Made by a program: the position numbers and the translations under genes
Part shown: positions 1-6,168 of the stretch, piece by piece
Layout: each line of letters begins with the position of its first letter
Numbering within the stretch: the first letter of the stretch is position 1
Assembly: GCA_964483155.1 (NCBI GenBank)
Contig: CAZAAC010000060.1
Coordinates: forward strand, 1 to 12,061
Source: JAAYYM01 sp964483155
GTDB taxonomy: Bacteria; Bacillota; Clostridia; Lachnospirales; Lachnospiraceae
DNA: 12,061 nt
Direction of reading: 5' to 3'
Notes under the pieces: generated by a model
Seen by the model: only the letters and a program-made list of their open reading frames with translations
The model's database searches: none
Told to the model about the DNA's origin: nothing

Positions 1-372
1 GAATTAAGAAATAATTCAGTGCTTACACTCTCAGGGGGAGAACTGCAGAGAACTTTTCTTGCCCAATTATTGGCGCAAGATCCTAAATTAATGATTCTTG
101 ATGAACCCACGAATCATCTGGATTTGGTTTATCAAAAGCAGATTTTTCAATTGCTCACAGCGTGGGTTAAAAGAAGCGGGCAGGCAGCTATTTCTGTAGT
201 ACAAGATTTAAGCCTAGCAAAAGCATATGGAACGCATGCTGTCTTAATGAATCATGGGGAGGTAATTGCATTTGGAACATGTGATGAAGTCCTGACGAAA
301 AGCAATCTCGAGCGTGTCTATCAAATGGATGTGAACAGGTGGATGCATGACATGTTGTCACAATGGAATTAA
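1..372 (+). CDS. ABC transporter ATP-binding protein, FecE/BtuD type (3' part)
   Basis: This is the C-terminal part (about 123 residues) of an ABC ATPase. The reading frame is open to base 1, so the gene begins upstream of the window. Visible in order are the ABC signature LSGGELQR, a Walker B segment LMILDEPTNHLDL, and a C-terminal tail GTCDEVLTKSNLERVYQMDV. That tail is typical of ATPases serving iron-siderophore, heme or cobalamin importers with FecCD/BtuC permeases, so the protein would power such uptake from the cytoplasmic side of the membrane. One oddity is that the H-loop, normally a V-V-H-D-L type motif in this family, reads VVQDLSLA, with Gln in the switch-histidine position. The family assignment is fairly secure, but the substrate cannot be told from this fragment. 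No hairpin terminator is visible between its stop and the next promoter. Confidence 0.85.
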   Translation, partial: ELRNNSVLTLSGGELQRTFLAQLLAQDPKLMILDEPTNHLDLVYQKQIFQLLTAWVKRSGQAAISVVQDLSLAKAYGTHAVLMNHGEVIAFGTCDEVLTKSNLERVYQMDVNRWMHDMLSQWN

Positions 373-380
373 TAGTAGTA

Positions 381-424
381 TGTTATAAGAATTCCCATAA
401 ATCAATGTGTCCTAAAGCGTATAT
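381..424 (+). promoter_or_regulatory. Candidate ECF-sigma promoter of the sigma/anti-sigma operon
   Basis: CCCATAAA (394-401) is followed after exactly 15 bp by GCGTATAT (417-424), with TGTTATAA just upstream at 381-388. The same two boxes with the same spacing recur upstream of the VWA lipoprotein gene at 1959-1989. A CGTAT-type -10 is typical of extracytoplasmic-function sigma promoters, while the -35 box is not a standard housekeeping hexamer. The expected start of transcription near 431 leaves a leader of about 57 nt before the GTG at 488. I infer autoregulation by the sigma factor encoded immediately downstream. Confidence 0.65.
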
Positions 425-487
425 CATATGTGAAGGAAGATATTTCTTTTCGAAATGAGGTACGATTTTTGGGGGAAAGGAAGAGAT

Positions 488-1066
488 GTGACCGACGAAT
501 TGTTTGAACAGAATATAGTGCGGATACAGCAAGGAGAGAGAGAGGGGCTTAAGCAGATATATGAGGCTTATATTGCTTTTATTTATTCTGTTGTTTACGA
601 TATTCTGAAAAATAAAGAAGGTGCGGAGGATGTGACAAGCGAATTTTTCATTAAACTTTGGAAGATAGCGGATCAATATAAGTTTGGTGGTAAACATAAA
701 GCTTATCTCGCGACGATAGCACATAACATGGCCATTGATTATATCAGAAAGAATCGAAGAGAACAGGTAGTAGATGAAATACAGGATATGGCTGATGCAG
801 GACAGTCAGCTGCAACGACACTGAGTACGAAACCAGAGTCTGTAGAGGACAGTGTTGTCAGCAACATAACAATGAAAGAAGCAATCTCTACGCTGAAGGA
901 GAAGGAACAACAGATCTTGAATATGAAAATATTCGGAGAATTGACTTTCCAAGAAATAGCAGATATTTTGCAGACTCCAATGGGTACGGTCACATGGCGT
1001 TACCAGACTGCAATAGGAAAACTCCGAAAGACTTTGCATAATGCGGGAGAGGAGGTGTGGCAATGA
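488..1066 (+). CDS. ECF-family RNA polymerase sigma factor
   Basis: This is a 192-residue sigma-70 family protein of the extracytoplasmic-function class, which directs RNA polymerase to a small set of promoters. Sigma region 2 spans about residues 18-90 and includes EDVTSEFFIKLWK and the AYLATIAHNMAIDYIRKNRR segment. A variable linker covers about 91-127. Sigma region 4 (about 128-183) contains the helix-turn-helix ELTFQEIADILQTPMGTVTW. There is no region 1 or 3, as usual for this class. I chose GTG 488 because a purine-rich site (GGGGGAAAGGAAGAG, 471-485) precedes it. An in-frame ATG at 455 would add 11 residues but has a poorly spaced site. The stop overlaps the ATG of the next gene (ATGA), which suggests translational coupling to its likely anti-sigma factor. 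The sigma class is clear, but the inducing signal is unknown. Confidence 0.9.
   Translation: MTDELFEQNIVRIQQGEREGLKQIYEAYIAFIYSVVYDILKNKEGAEDVTSEFFIKLWKIADQYKFGGKHKAYLATIAHNMAIDYIRKNRREQVVDEIQDMADAGQSAATTLSTKPESVEDSVVSNITMKEAISTLKEKEQQILNMKIFGELTFQEIADILQTPMGTVTWRYQTAIGKLRKTLHNAGEEVWQ
1047..1055 (+). promoter_or_regulatory. Ribosome binding site that sets the anti-sigma start
   Basis: GAGAGGAGG lies 7 nt before the ATG at 1063, inside the end of the sigma gene. It favours ATG 1063 over the in-frame GTG at 1057, which is only one base from this site. Confidence 0.7.
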
Positions 1067-1929
1067 AGGAGCAAGAAATAGTAATCAATGAGCAGGAAGT
1101 AGAAAAAGAAGTAGAACAGGCATATAAAGCAGAGATGCAGGCTGAAATACCGGATCTTTGGAATAGAATCGAAGCAGCATTGCCGGAGAAAACACCTCTG
1201 AAAGAAGCAACAGTAACAACAACGGTAAAAGAAAAAGTAGTTCAGTTTAATGCTAAATATAGCAAGATGGCGGTGCTTATTGCCGCAGCACTTTGCATTG
1301 TGGTTATTCTTCCACTACTTATATCTATGGGCGGAATGAGAAAATCGTCGGAGAAGGCAGCATTAACAGCGGATATGGAATATGACGAATCAGCGCCAGT
1401 AGAAGAAGCTATCATTTATGATGAAGAAGCAGAAACCGACACCTCTATGCAAAAAGAAACGGTAACGACTGATGCAGCGCCAGAAGCTGTTGGTGCGATA
1501 CCTGTACCAGAAACAGAACAATCAAAAAAAGAAGACACCAATATGGCAATGGCGGCAGAGGGTTCTGCCGAAGAAATGATTGGAGAAGAAGTCGCAGACA
1601 CACAAACTGATTTAGCTGCAGATCGTAGCAATTCTGAGCTGGAGAATGTGAAGAAGCTTTTTGGTCCCGACGCTTTGTATACAGCAGATGTCAAAGTGGA
1701 AATTATTGCCCAAAATATAGATGATGAGAAAAAGGATCAGTATCGTATCTTTACAGTTATGGTATTAGAGGATGCAACAAATCTATATGAAAAAGATAGT
1801 ACCTGTGAAGTATATGTTGAGGAAGAGACTTCAAAATTGTTGGAGGAAGGTCAGTCTTTTTATGCAACAATTGTGAATCCAGATCCATCTGCAAGCAGCC
1901 AGCTTGCACTGTATATGTTTATGCAGTAA
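1063..1929 (+). CDS. Probable membrane-anchored anti-sigma factor
   Basis: This is a 288-residue one-pass membrane protein whose ATG overlaps the sigma stop by four bases. It has a charged N-terminal cytoplasmic part (residues 1-68) with the short helix DLWNRIEAALPEK, a single transmembrane segment at about 69-90, and a very acidic low-complexity extracytoplasmic stretch at about 98-190. The C-terminal portion (about 195-288) looks folded, with segments such as ADVKVEIIAQNIDD and QYRIFTVMVLEDA. It has no His-x3-Cys-x2-Cys zinc motif, so it is not a classic ZAS-type anti-sigma factor. The role is inferred from gene order, coupling and topology: the cytoplasmic part would hold the sigma factor until an envelope signal releases it. 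I recognise no named family for the C-terminal domain. It could instead be a sigma-associated membrane sensor without inhibitory function. Confidence 0.7.
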   Translation: MKEQEIVINEQEVEKEVEQAYKAEMQAEIPDLWNRIEAALPEKTPLKEATVTTTVKEKVVQFNAKYSKMAVLIAAALCIVVILPLLISMGGMRKSSEKAALTADMEYDESAPVEEAIIYDEEAETDTSMQKETVTTDAAPEAVGAIPVPETEQSKKEDTNMAMAAEGSAEEMIGEEVADTQTDLAADRSNSELENVKKLFGPDALYTADVKVEIIAQNIDDEKKDQYRIFTVMVLEDATNLYEKDSTCEVYVEEETSKLLEEGQSFYATIVNPDPSASSQLALYMFMQ

Positions 1930-1944
1930 TAAAACTATTTGAGA

Positions 1945-1989
1945 TGTTATAAAAGAAACCCATAAAAAAGAATTCCTCCTAGCGTATAT
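1945..1989 (+). promoter_or_regulatory. Candidate ECF-sigma promoter of the VWA lipoprotein gene
   Basis: CCCATAAA (1959-1966), a 15-bp spacer and GCGTATAT (1982-1989) repeat the arrangement seen at 394-424. TGTTATAA also lies upstream (1945-1952), shifted by one base relative to the first copy. The predicted start near 1996 gives a leader of about 60 nt before the ATG at 2057. The shared boxes suggest that the upstream sigma factor also transcribes the lipoprotein gene. Confidence 0.65.
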
Positions 1990-2056
1990 ATGATAACAAA
2001 AGATGGCGTTGAAAAGCGCAATTAAAATCATATGTATGACAGGGAGGAATTTTATT

Positions 2057-3880
2057 ATGAAGAATGCAAATTATCTAAAGGCAGGTAAATTCGCAAGCAC
2101 TGGAAACAGATTGTTAACAGTAATAGTAGCAACAATGCTGATGGTAACGACCATAACGGGCTGTGGTCATACAGAAGAAGAGAATATGAGTATGGAAACA
2201 CCTGATTGGGAGGAGGAAGCATCAACAGAGTATGATGTTGATACCACTGATGGTTATTTGGGGGAGGATGCTTTGGAGACAGGAGCAAAAGCTGCGGAGA
2301 GTATTGACAGTAGAAGTGCACAGGAAAATTATTTCGCAGATGAAGCCACAGAGACGAATAGTATGGTAAGCGATTGTAAAGAAGATGCTACATTTTATGT
2401 GGAAAGCAATCATGAAGAATACAAAGCATCAGAGGAAGGCGGTTTTAAGTCTGTAGATGAAGAGCCCTTATCAACATTTTCGGCAGACGTAGATACAGCA
2501 TCCTATACAAATGTAAGACGTATGATAAATGATGGATATTCCCCTTATCAAATACCAGAAGATGCTGTTCGCATCGAAGAAATGATTAATTATTTTGATT
2601 ATAATTACAAAATAGAAGAAAGAAACGAACTGTTTTCAGTCGCAACAGAAATCGGTAATTGTCCATGGAATGATGAGGCAAAACTGATGATGGTGGGAAT
2701 ACAGACAGAACAAGTCGATTTTTCAGATGTAGCACCGACAAATCTGGTTTTTTTATTAGATGTATCAGGTTCTATGTGTGATGATGATAAATTACCGTTA
2801 CTGCAGAAGGCATTTACTATGCTTGCAATGAAACTAACAGGTAAAGACCGTGTCTCTATAGTGACTTATGCGGGTTCTGATGAAATTATACTTGAAGGTG
2901 TCAAGGGCAATGAATATGAAACAATTATTAATGCAATTGATGATTTAGATGCTGGCGGACGCACAGCGGGCAGTGCAGGAATAGAGACGGCATATGAGAT
3001 AGCGGAAGAGTATTATATTTATGGTGGAAACAATCGAGTTATCCTAGCTACAGACGGTGATCTGAATGTCGGGCTGACCAGTGACAGTGACCTCGAGAGA
3101 TTAATCAGTGAGAAAAGTGAAACAGGTGTATTCCTTTCAGTTCTTGGGTTTGGAACAGGTAATTTAAAAGATAGTAAGATGGAAATGCTTGCAGATAAAG
3201 GAAATGGAAACTATGCTTACATTGATTGCTTATCTGAAGCAAAGAAAGTACTAGGGGATGAACTGGGAGCAACGCTTGTTACAGTTGCAAAAGATGTTAA
3301 ATTCCAGGTAGAATTTAATCCAGAGGTTGTTTCATCATACCGACTTGTAGGCTATGATAATCGTGTTATGAAGGCACAGGACTTTACTGATGAAACAAAG
3401 GATGCAGGGGAAGTTGGCGCAGGACAAAGTGTGACGGCACTTTATGAAATTGTCACAAACGAGGCACCCAACTACAACTATGATAAAGGAAAGAGCGGGA
3501 GCATTGATTTGAAATACCAAGAGGAAGACTATGCGTATGCAGAAAGTGATATTGAGACAGATTATGGAATAGAAGCAAGCCATTTGGACAAAGAATGGTT
3601 GACAATCAGTATACGCTATAAAGAACCAGCAGGTTCAAAGAGTAAAGTTCTCGAAGTGCCTGTAACGACAGAGAATTACATAAGAAATAATAGTGCCAGC
3701 TGGGTTTTTGCAAGTGCGGTGGCTGAGTTTGGAATGATACTTAAGAATAGTGAATATCAGGGAGCGGCCAGCTTTCACCATATTTTAAAGACCTTGAAAT
3801 CAATTGATTTTGGAGGAGATGCCTATAAGGAAGAATTTTATAATCTGGTAGCACGCGTAGCGAGCACGAATGATTATTAA
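2057..3880 (+). CDS. VWA-domain lipoprotein, YfbK-like
   Basis: This is a 607-residue surface lipoprotein. The N-terminus is a lipoprotein signal peptide: basic start, hydrophobic TVIVATMLMVTTI, lipobox ITGC. An acidic, probably disordered linker follows to about residue 130. A conserved region before the VWA domain (from about 136, PLSTFSADVDTASY) and the C-terminal block (FGMILKNSEYQGAASFHHIL to the end) match the E. coli YfbK type of VWA protein. The central VWA domain keeps a metal-ion-dependent adhesion site: DVSGSM (D235, S237, S239), a Thr in GGRTAGSAG, and ATDGDLNVG. Such domains bind protein partners through a divalent metal. ATG 2057 is chosen because AGGGAGG (2041-2047) precedes it and because it places the signal peptide correctly. 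An in-frame ATG at 2003 would add 18 unlikely residues. The gene is probably part of the upstream sigma regulon. The binding partner is unknown. Confidence 0.88.
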   Translation: MKNANYLKAGKFASTGNRLLTVIVATMLMVTTITGCGHTEEENMSMETPDWEEEASTEYDVDTTDGYLGEDALETGAKAAESIDSRSAQENYFADEATETNSMVSDCKEDATFYVESNHEEYKASEEGGFKSVDEEPLSTFSADVDTASYTNVRRMINDGYSPYQIPEDAVRIEEMINYFDYNYKIEERNELFSVATEIGNCPWNDEAKLMMVGIQTEQVDFSDVAPTNLVFLLDVSGSMCDDDKLPLLQKAFTMLAMKLTGKDRVSIVTYAGSDEIILEGVKGNEYETIINAIDDLDAGGRTAGSAGIETAYEIAEEYYIYGGNNRVILATDGDLNVGLTSDSDLERLISEKSETGVFLSVLGFGTGNLKDSKMEMLADKGNGNYAYIDCLSEAKKVLGDELGATLVTVAKDVKFQVEFNPEVVSSYRLVGYDNRVMKAQDFTDETKDAGEVGAGQSVTALYEIVTNEAPNYNYDKGKSGSIDLKYQEEDYAYAESDIETDYGIEASHLDKEWLTISIRYKEPAGSKSKVLEVPVTTENYIRNNSASWVFASAVAEFGMILKNSEYQGAASFHHILKTLKSIDFGGDAYKEEFYNLVARVASTNDY

Positions 3881-3911
3881 TCTAAGAAGTTTTGGACAGA
3901 GTAAAAAAGAT

Positions 3912-3945
3912 GGATGCAAATGCTTTTATGCGTTTGCATCCTTTT
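3912..3945. terminator. Bidirectional rho-independent terminator
   Basis: GGATGCAAATGC (3912-3923) pairs with GCGTTTGCATCC (3930-3941), giving a 12-bp stem with one T-G wobble around a 6-base loop. TTTT follows on the + strand, and a run of six A (3904-3909) on the left gives a T-tract for the minus strand. It sits between convergent genes, so it can end both the VWA lipoprotein transcript and the mutarotase transcript. Confidence 0.88.
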
Positions 3946-3963
3946 AAAAACGATAAGAATAAT

Positions 3964-4398
3964 TTAAATCACAACACCTTTTTTCAAAATAATATTTGCA
4001 TAAATGGCAGTTTCACCAGTCATAATTACAACCGTAGAATTATCCTTTGTCTTATCATAGAATTTCCATTTATCAATTGCTTCAAAGCAGTCTGCACCAC
4101 GGTCATCATATTTGGCAACGATTTCTTTGTAGGTATCCCAAATTGGCGTCTGGGCCGTATCACCTTTTACGACTGCCATTAGAGTAACTGGTTTATCTAC
4201 ATAGGTATCAAGCGGGAAAACCGTTAGTATAGCATCTAGTATTTCTGGTACACCATGTCCGTCAAGGCGAATCACTTTCTTTCCGTAGGTATGTCCTGGA
4301 AAGTTGCCGTCACCAATCGTTAATTCATCTGTGTGACCCATTTCACAGAGTACTTTTAATAATTCAGGGGATAAGATGGGTGGTATTCCTTTTAACAT
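3964..4398 (-). CDS. fucU: L-fucose mutarotase / RbsD-FucU family protein
   Basis: This is a 144-residue protein of the RbsD/FucU family, the usual length for FucU. These cytoplasmic enzymes speed interconversion of sugar ring forms or anomers before the sugar enters catabolism. The N-terminus (PPILSPELLKVLCEMGHTDE), the following IGDGNFPGHTYG, the middle segment LMAVVKGDT and the end VVIMTGETAIYANIILKKGV match the layout I recall for E. coli FucU. His22 and Asp30 fall at the conserved family positions. The start has a good site (AGGAGG, complement of 4406-4411). The gene stands alone, divergent from the sensor operon, and shares an operator sequence with the downstream sugar transporter operon. 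FucU fits better than RbsD by these motifs, but the true sugar could be fucose, ribose or another pyranose. Confidence 0.85.
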   Translation of the reverse strand: MLKGIPPILSPELLKVLCEMGHTDELTIGDGNFPGHTYGKKVIRLDGHGVPEILDAILTVFPLDTYVDKPVTLMAVVKGDTAQTPIWDTYKEIVAKYDDRGADCFEAIDKWKFYDKTKDNSTVVIMTGETAIYANIILKKGVVI

Positions 4399-4431
4399 AA
4401 TTAAACCTCCTAATTAAATTGTAATTGAAAA

Positions 4432-4445
4432 CCGAAACGTTTTGC
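4432..4445. promoter_or_regulatory. Operator-like palindrome in the mutarotase promoter
   Basis: CGAAACGTTTTG (4433-4444) is a near-perfect palindrome around a central CG, the form bound by LacI-family regulators such as RbsR, PurR or CcpA. On the minus strand it reads AAACGTTTCGGT, identical over 12 bases to the site upstream of the transporter operon. It lies just downstream of the minus-strand -10 box, across the predicted transcription start, where a bound repressor would block initiation. Confidence 0.65.
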
Positions 4446-4448
4446 TTT

Positions 4449-4477
4449 ATATTAGTACATAGATAGTCTTGTGTCAA
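4449..4477 (-). promoter_or_regulatory. Sigma-A-type promoter of the mutarotase gene
   Basis: On the minus strand TTGACA (complement of 4472-4477) is a perfect -35. A 17-bp spacer and TAATAT (complement of 4449-4454) follow. The predicted start near 4442 falls inside the operator palindrome and about 44 bases before the start codon. Confidence 0.65.
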
Positions 4478-4484
4478 TGCAGTA

Positions 4485-4530
4485 TTTTATTGTATTATGG
4501 TAAGTATCTTACTGTTTTAGTGTATTACGG
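4485..4530 (+). repeat. 16-bp direct repeat with internal inverted repeat upstream of the response regulator
   Basis: TTTTATTGTATTATGG (4485-4500) and TTTTAGTGTATTACGG (4515-4530) match at 14 of 16 positions and start exactly 30 bp apart, about three helical turns. Between them GTAAG-TAT-CTTAC (4500-4512) forms a small inverted repeat. Paired direct repeats are the usual form of AraC-family sites, so this may be a binding site of the regulator encoded immediately downstream. A weak -10-like TATTAT sits inside the first copy (4493-4498). Confidence 0.5.
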
Positions 4531-4546
4531 GATTAGGAGGAGAAGT

Positions 4547-6160
4547 ATGTACAAGGTCTTGGTGGTAGATGATGAAATACTTGTCAGAGAAGCAATCGGA
4601 GAGAATGTGGATTGGAAATCACTTGATTATGAACTGGCCGGAACTTGTCAGGATGGTCGGGAAGCAATGCAGTTTATAAAAGAAAATCCGGTGGATGTTG
4701 TACTGACTGACATATGCATGCCTTATGTAGACGGTATGGAGCTAAGTGAGTTTATTTATAATGAATTTCCAGATACACATGTACTAATATTCAGTGGGTT
4801 TGATGAATTTGAATATGCAAAAAAAGCGATTAAGTATGATGTGGAGGAGTATATGCTGAAGCCGATTACAGCGTTAGAACTTTCTGAAACATTGGCACGG
4901 CTGAAGGTGAAAATAGATGAAAAAAGAGCCAGAGAAGAAAAGTATGCTTCTTTGGCCAGAAATTATAATAAAAATAAAATACTGATGATATCCAAGGTAT
5001 TATCAGATGTTATAACGGGCAAACAGACGCAAGAAGAGAGCAGAAAGGAAATGTTGGAATATGGCATTGAATTAAAGGGAAGCGAGTATTGTATCGCAAT
5101 ACTTGAGATTGACGCCTATTCCGATTTATTTGAACAGAATGAAGAGAGTCGTCAACAGGCTTCTCTTATGACATTTATTCTGCATAATATCTCCGACGAA
5201 TTGGTGCAGAAAAGGGATGCGGGATATGTATGTTATGGAAATGAGAGCCGTGTATATATACTATTTTCAACGAATAAACCGCATGAATTTAAGCCGACAG
5301 TATATTCTGTTTGTGAAGAAATCAGTAAACAGGCGAAGAGAGTCATGAAGTCAACTGTTACAATAGGAATTGGGGATTATGTGAAAAGTATAGCGGATAT
5401 TAATCGTTCCTATGCTGAAGCGATGGAACTGATTTCATACAGATTTCTGCTTGGCAGTGGAAATACTATTGTGCAGGAGCAGATAAAAGGAAAGGCGGAA
5501 AGAAAAATTAGGTTAGAGGAGGATGTAGAGGCCCTCAAGCTTGCAATAAAAAGAAAAGATGAAGTAGTTATTATAGAAATATTGCGGAAAATGAAGGAAA
5601 ATTTTCGTGAGAACTATTTAACACGTGTGAAAGTTCAAATGTATTTGCAACAAATTATGGTAGAAGTGCAAAATGTACTTAAATCCTCAGACATGGCGGA
5701 GGATTTGCTTTATCAGGAACGCGACAGGTGGATGGATGAAATGATTCATGAAAGGACACTTGAACGCGCCATTCAACTATTAAAACAATACTGCGTGCAA
5801 TGTGCAATTAGTTTAGATAATCGTTTGAATGCAGGAGGAAAGCGGTACGCTATGCTTGCAATTGACTATATAGAAAAGAATTATGCGAATGCACAATTAA
5901 ATCTGAACACAGTTTGTTCTTACCTGGGAATCAGCACAAGCCGCTTTAGCGCAATATTTAAGGAGGCTACTAAATCTACTTTTATGGAAGTACTGATAAA
6001 AACACGTATGGAAAAAGCAATGGAACTTTTAGAGAACACTGACTTAAAGAATTACGAGATAGCAGAGCGAGTAGGGTTTTCAGATCCGCACTATTTTAGT
6101 CTTTCATTTAAAAAGGTAACGGGGATGACCCCGACTTCATATATTAAGAAAAAGAGGTAA
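4547..6160 (+). CDS. AraC-family response regulator (YesN type)
   Basis: This is a 537-residue cytoplasmic response regulator. The receiver domain (about 1-120) has the acidic pair D8-D9, phospho-acceptor D55 in VVLTDICMP, S83 in IFSGFDEFEYA and K105 in MLKPI, so all key residues are present. A long middle region (about 135-430) with predicted helices links to a C-terminal AraC-type DNA-binding domain (about 440-537) carrying two helix-turn-helix units, CSYLGISTSRFSAIFKEAT and EIAERVGFSDPHYFSLSFKK. ATG 4547 has an AGGAGG site (4535-4540) and begins with the receiver strand MYKVLVVDDE. The frame stays open to an ATG at 4469, but the added residues have no receiver homology. It probably receives phosphate from the kinase that starts 8 bases after its stop. 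Likely targets are its own operon, the sugar transporter operon, or both. Confidence 0.93.
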   Translation: MYKVLVVDDEILVREAIGENVDWKSLDYELAGTCQDGREAMQFIKENPVDVVLTDICMPYVDGMELSEFIYNEFPDTHVLIFSGFDEFEYAKKAIKYDVEEYMLKPITALELSETLARLKVKIDEKRAREEKYASLARNYNKNKILMISKVLSDVITGKQTQEESRKEMLEYGIELKGSEYCIAILEIDAYSDLFEQNEESRQQASLMTFILHNISDELVQKRDAGYVCYGNESRVYILFSTNKPHEFKPTVYSVCEEISKQAKRVMKSTVTIGIGDYVKSIADINRSYAEAMELISYRFLLGSGNTIVQEQIKGKAERKIRLEEDVEALKLAIKRKDEVVIIEILRKMKENFRENYLTRVKVQMYLQQIMVEVQNVLKSSDMAEDLLYQERDRWMDEMIHERTLERAIQLLKQYCVQCAISLDNRLNAGGKRYAMLAIDYIEKNYANAQLNLNTVCSYLGISTSRFSAIFKEATKSTFMEVLIKTRMEKAMELLENTDLKNYEIAERVGFSDPHYFSLSFKKVTGMTPTSYIKKKR

Positions 6161-6168
6161 AGATATTT

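Noticed and set aside
455..487. ATG-initiated 11-residue extension of the sigma factor
   Set aside because: The upstream purine site is about 14 bases away, while GTG 488 has a well-placed purine-rich site. The extra residues add nothing to sigma region 2. It remains possible.
2003..2056. Earlier in-frame start for the VWA lipoprotein
   Set aside because: It has no ribosome binding site, and it lies before a strong AGGGAGG site and a correctly formed lipoprotein signal peptide starting at 2057.
3892..4182. Plus-strand open frame of 96 codons
   Set aside because: It begins inside the terminator region and runs antisense through the mutarotase gene. It has no ribosome binding site and no recognisable protein motif.
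4469..4546. Earlier in-frame start for the response regulator
   Set aside because: The receiver domain begins at ATG 4547 with AGGAGG in front. The earlier stretch is the direct-repeat control region, and the repeated YYG residues only reflect the DNA repeat.
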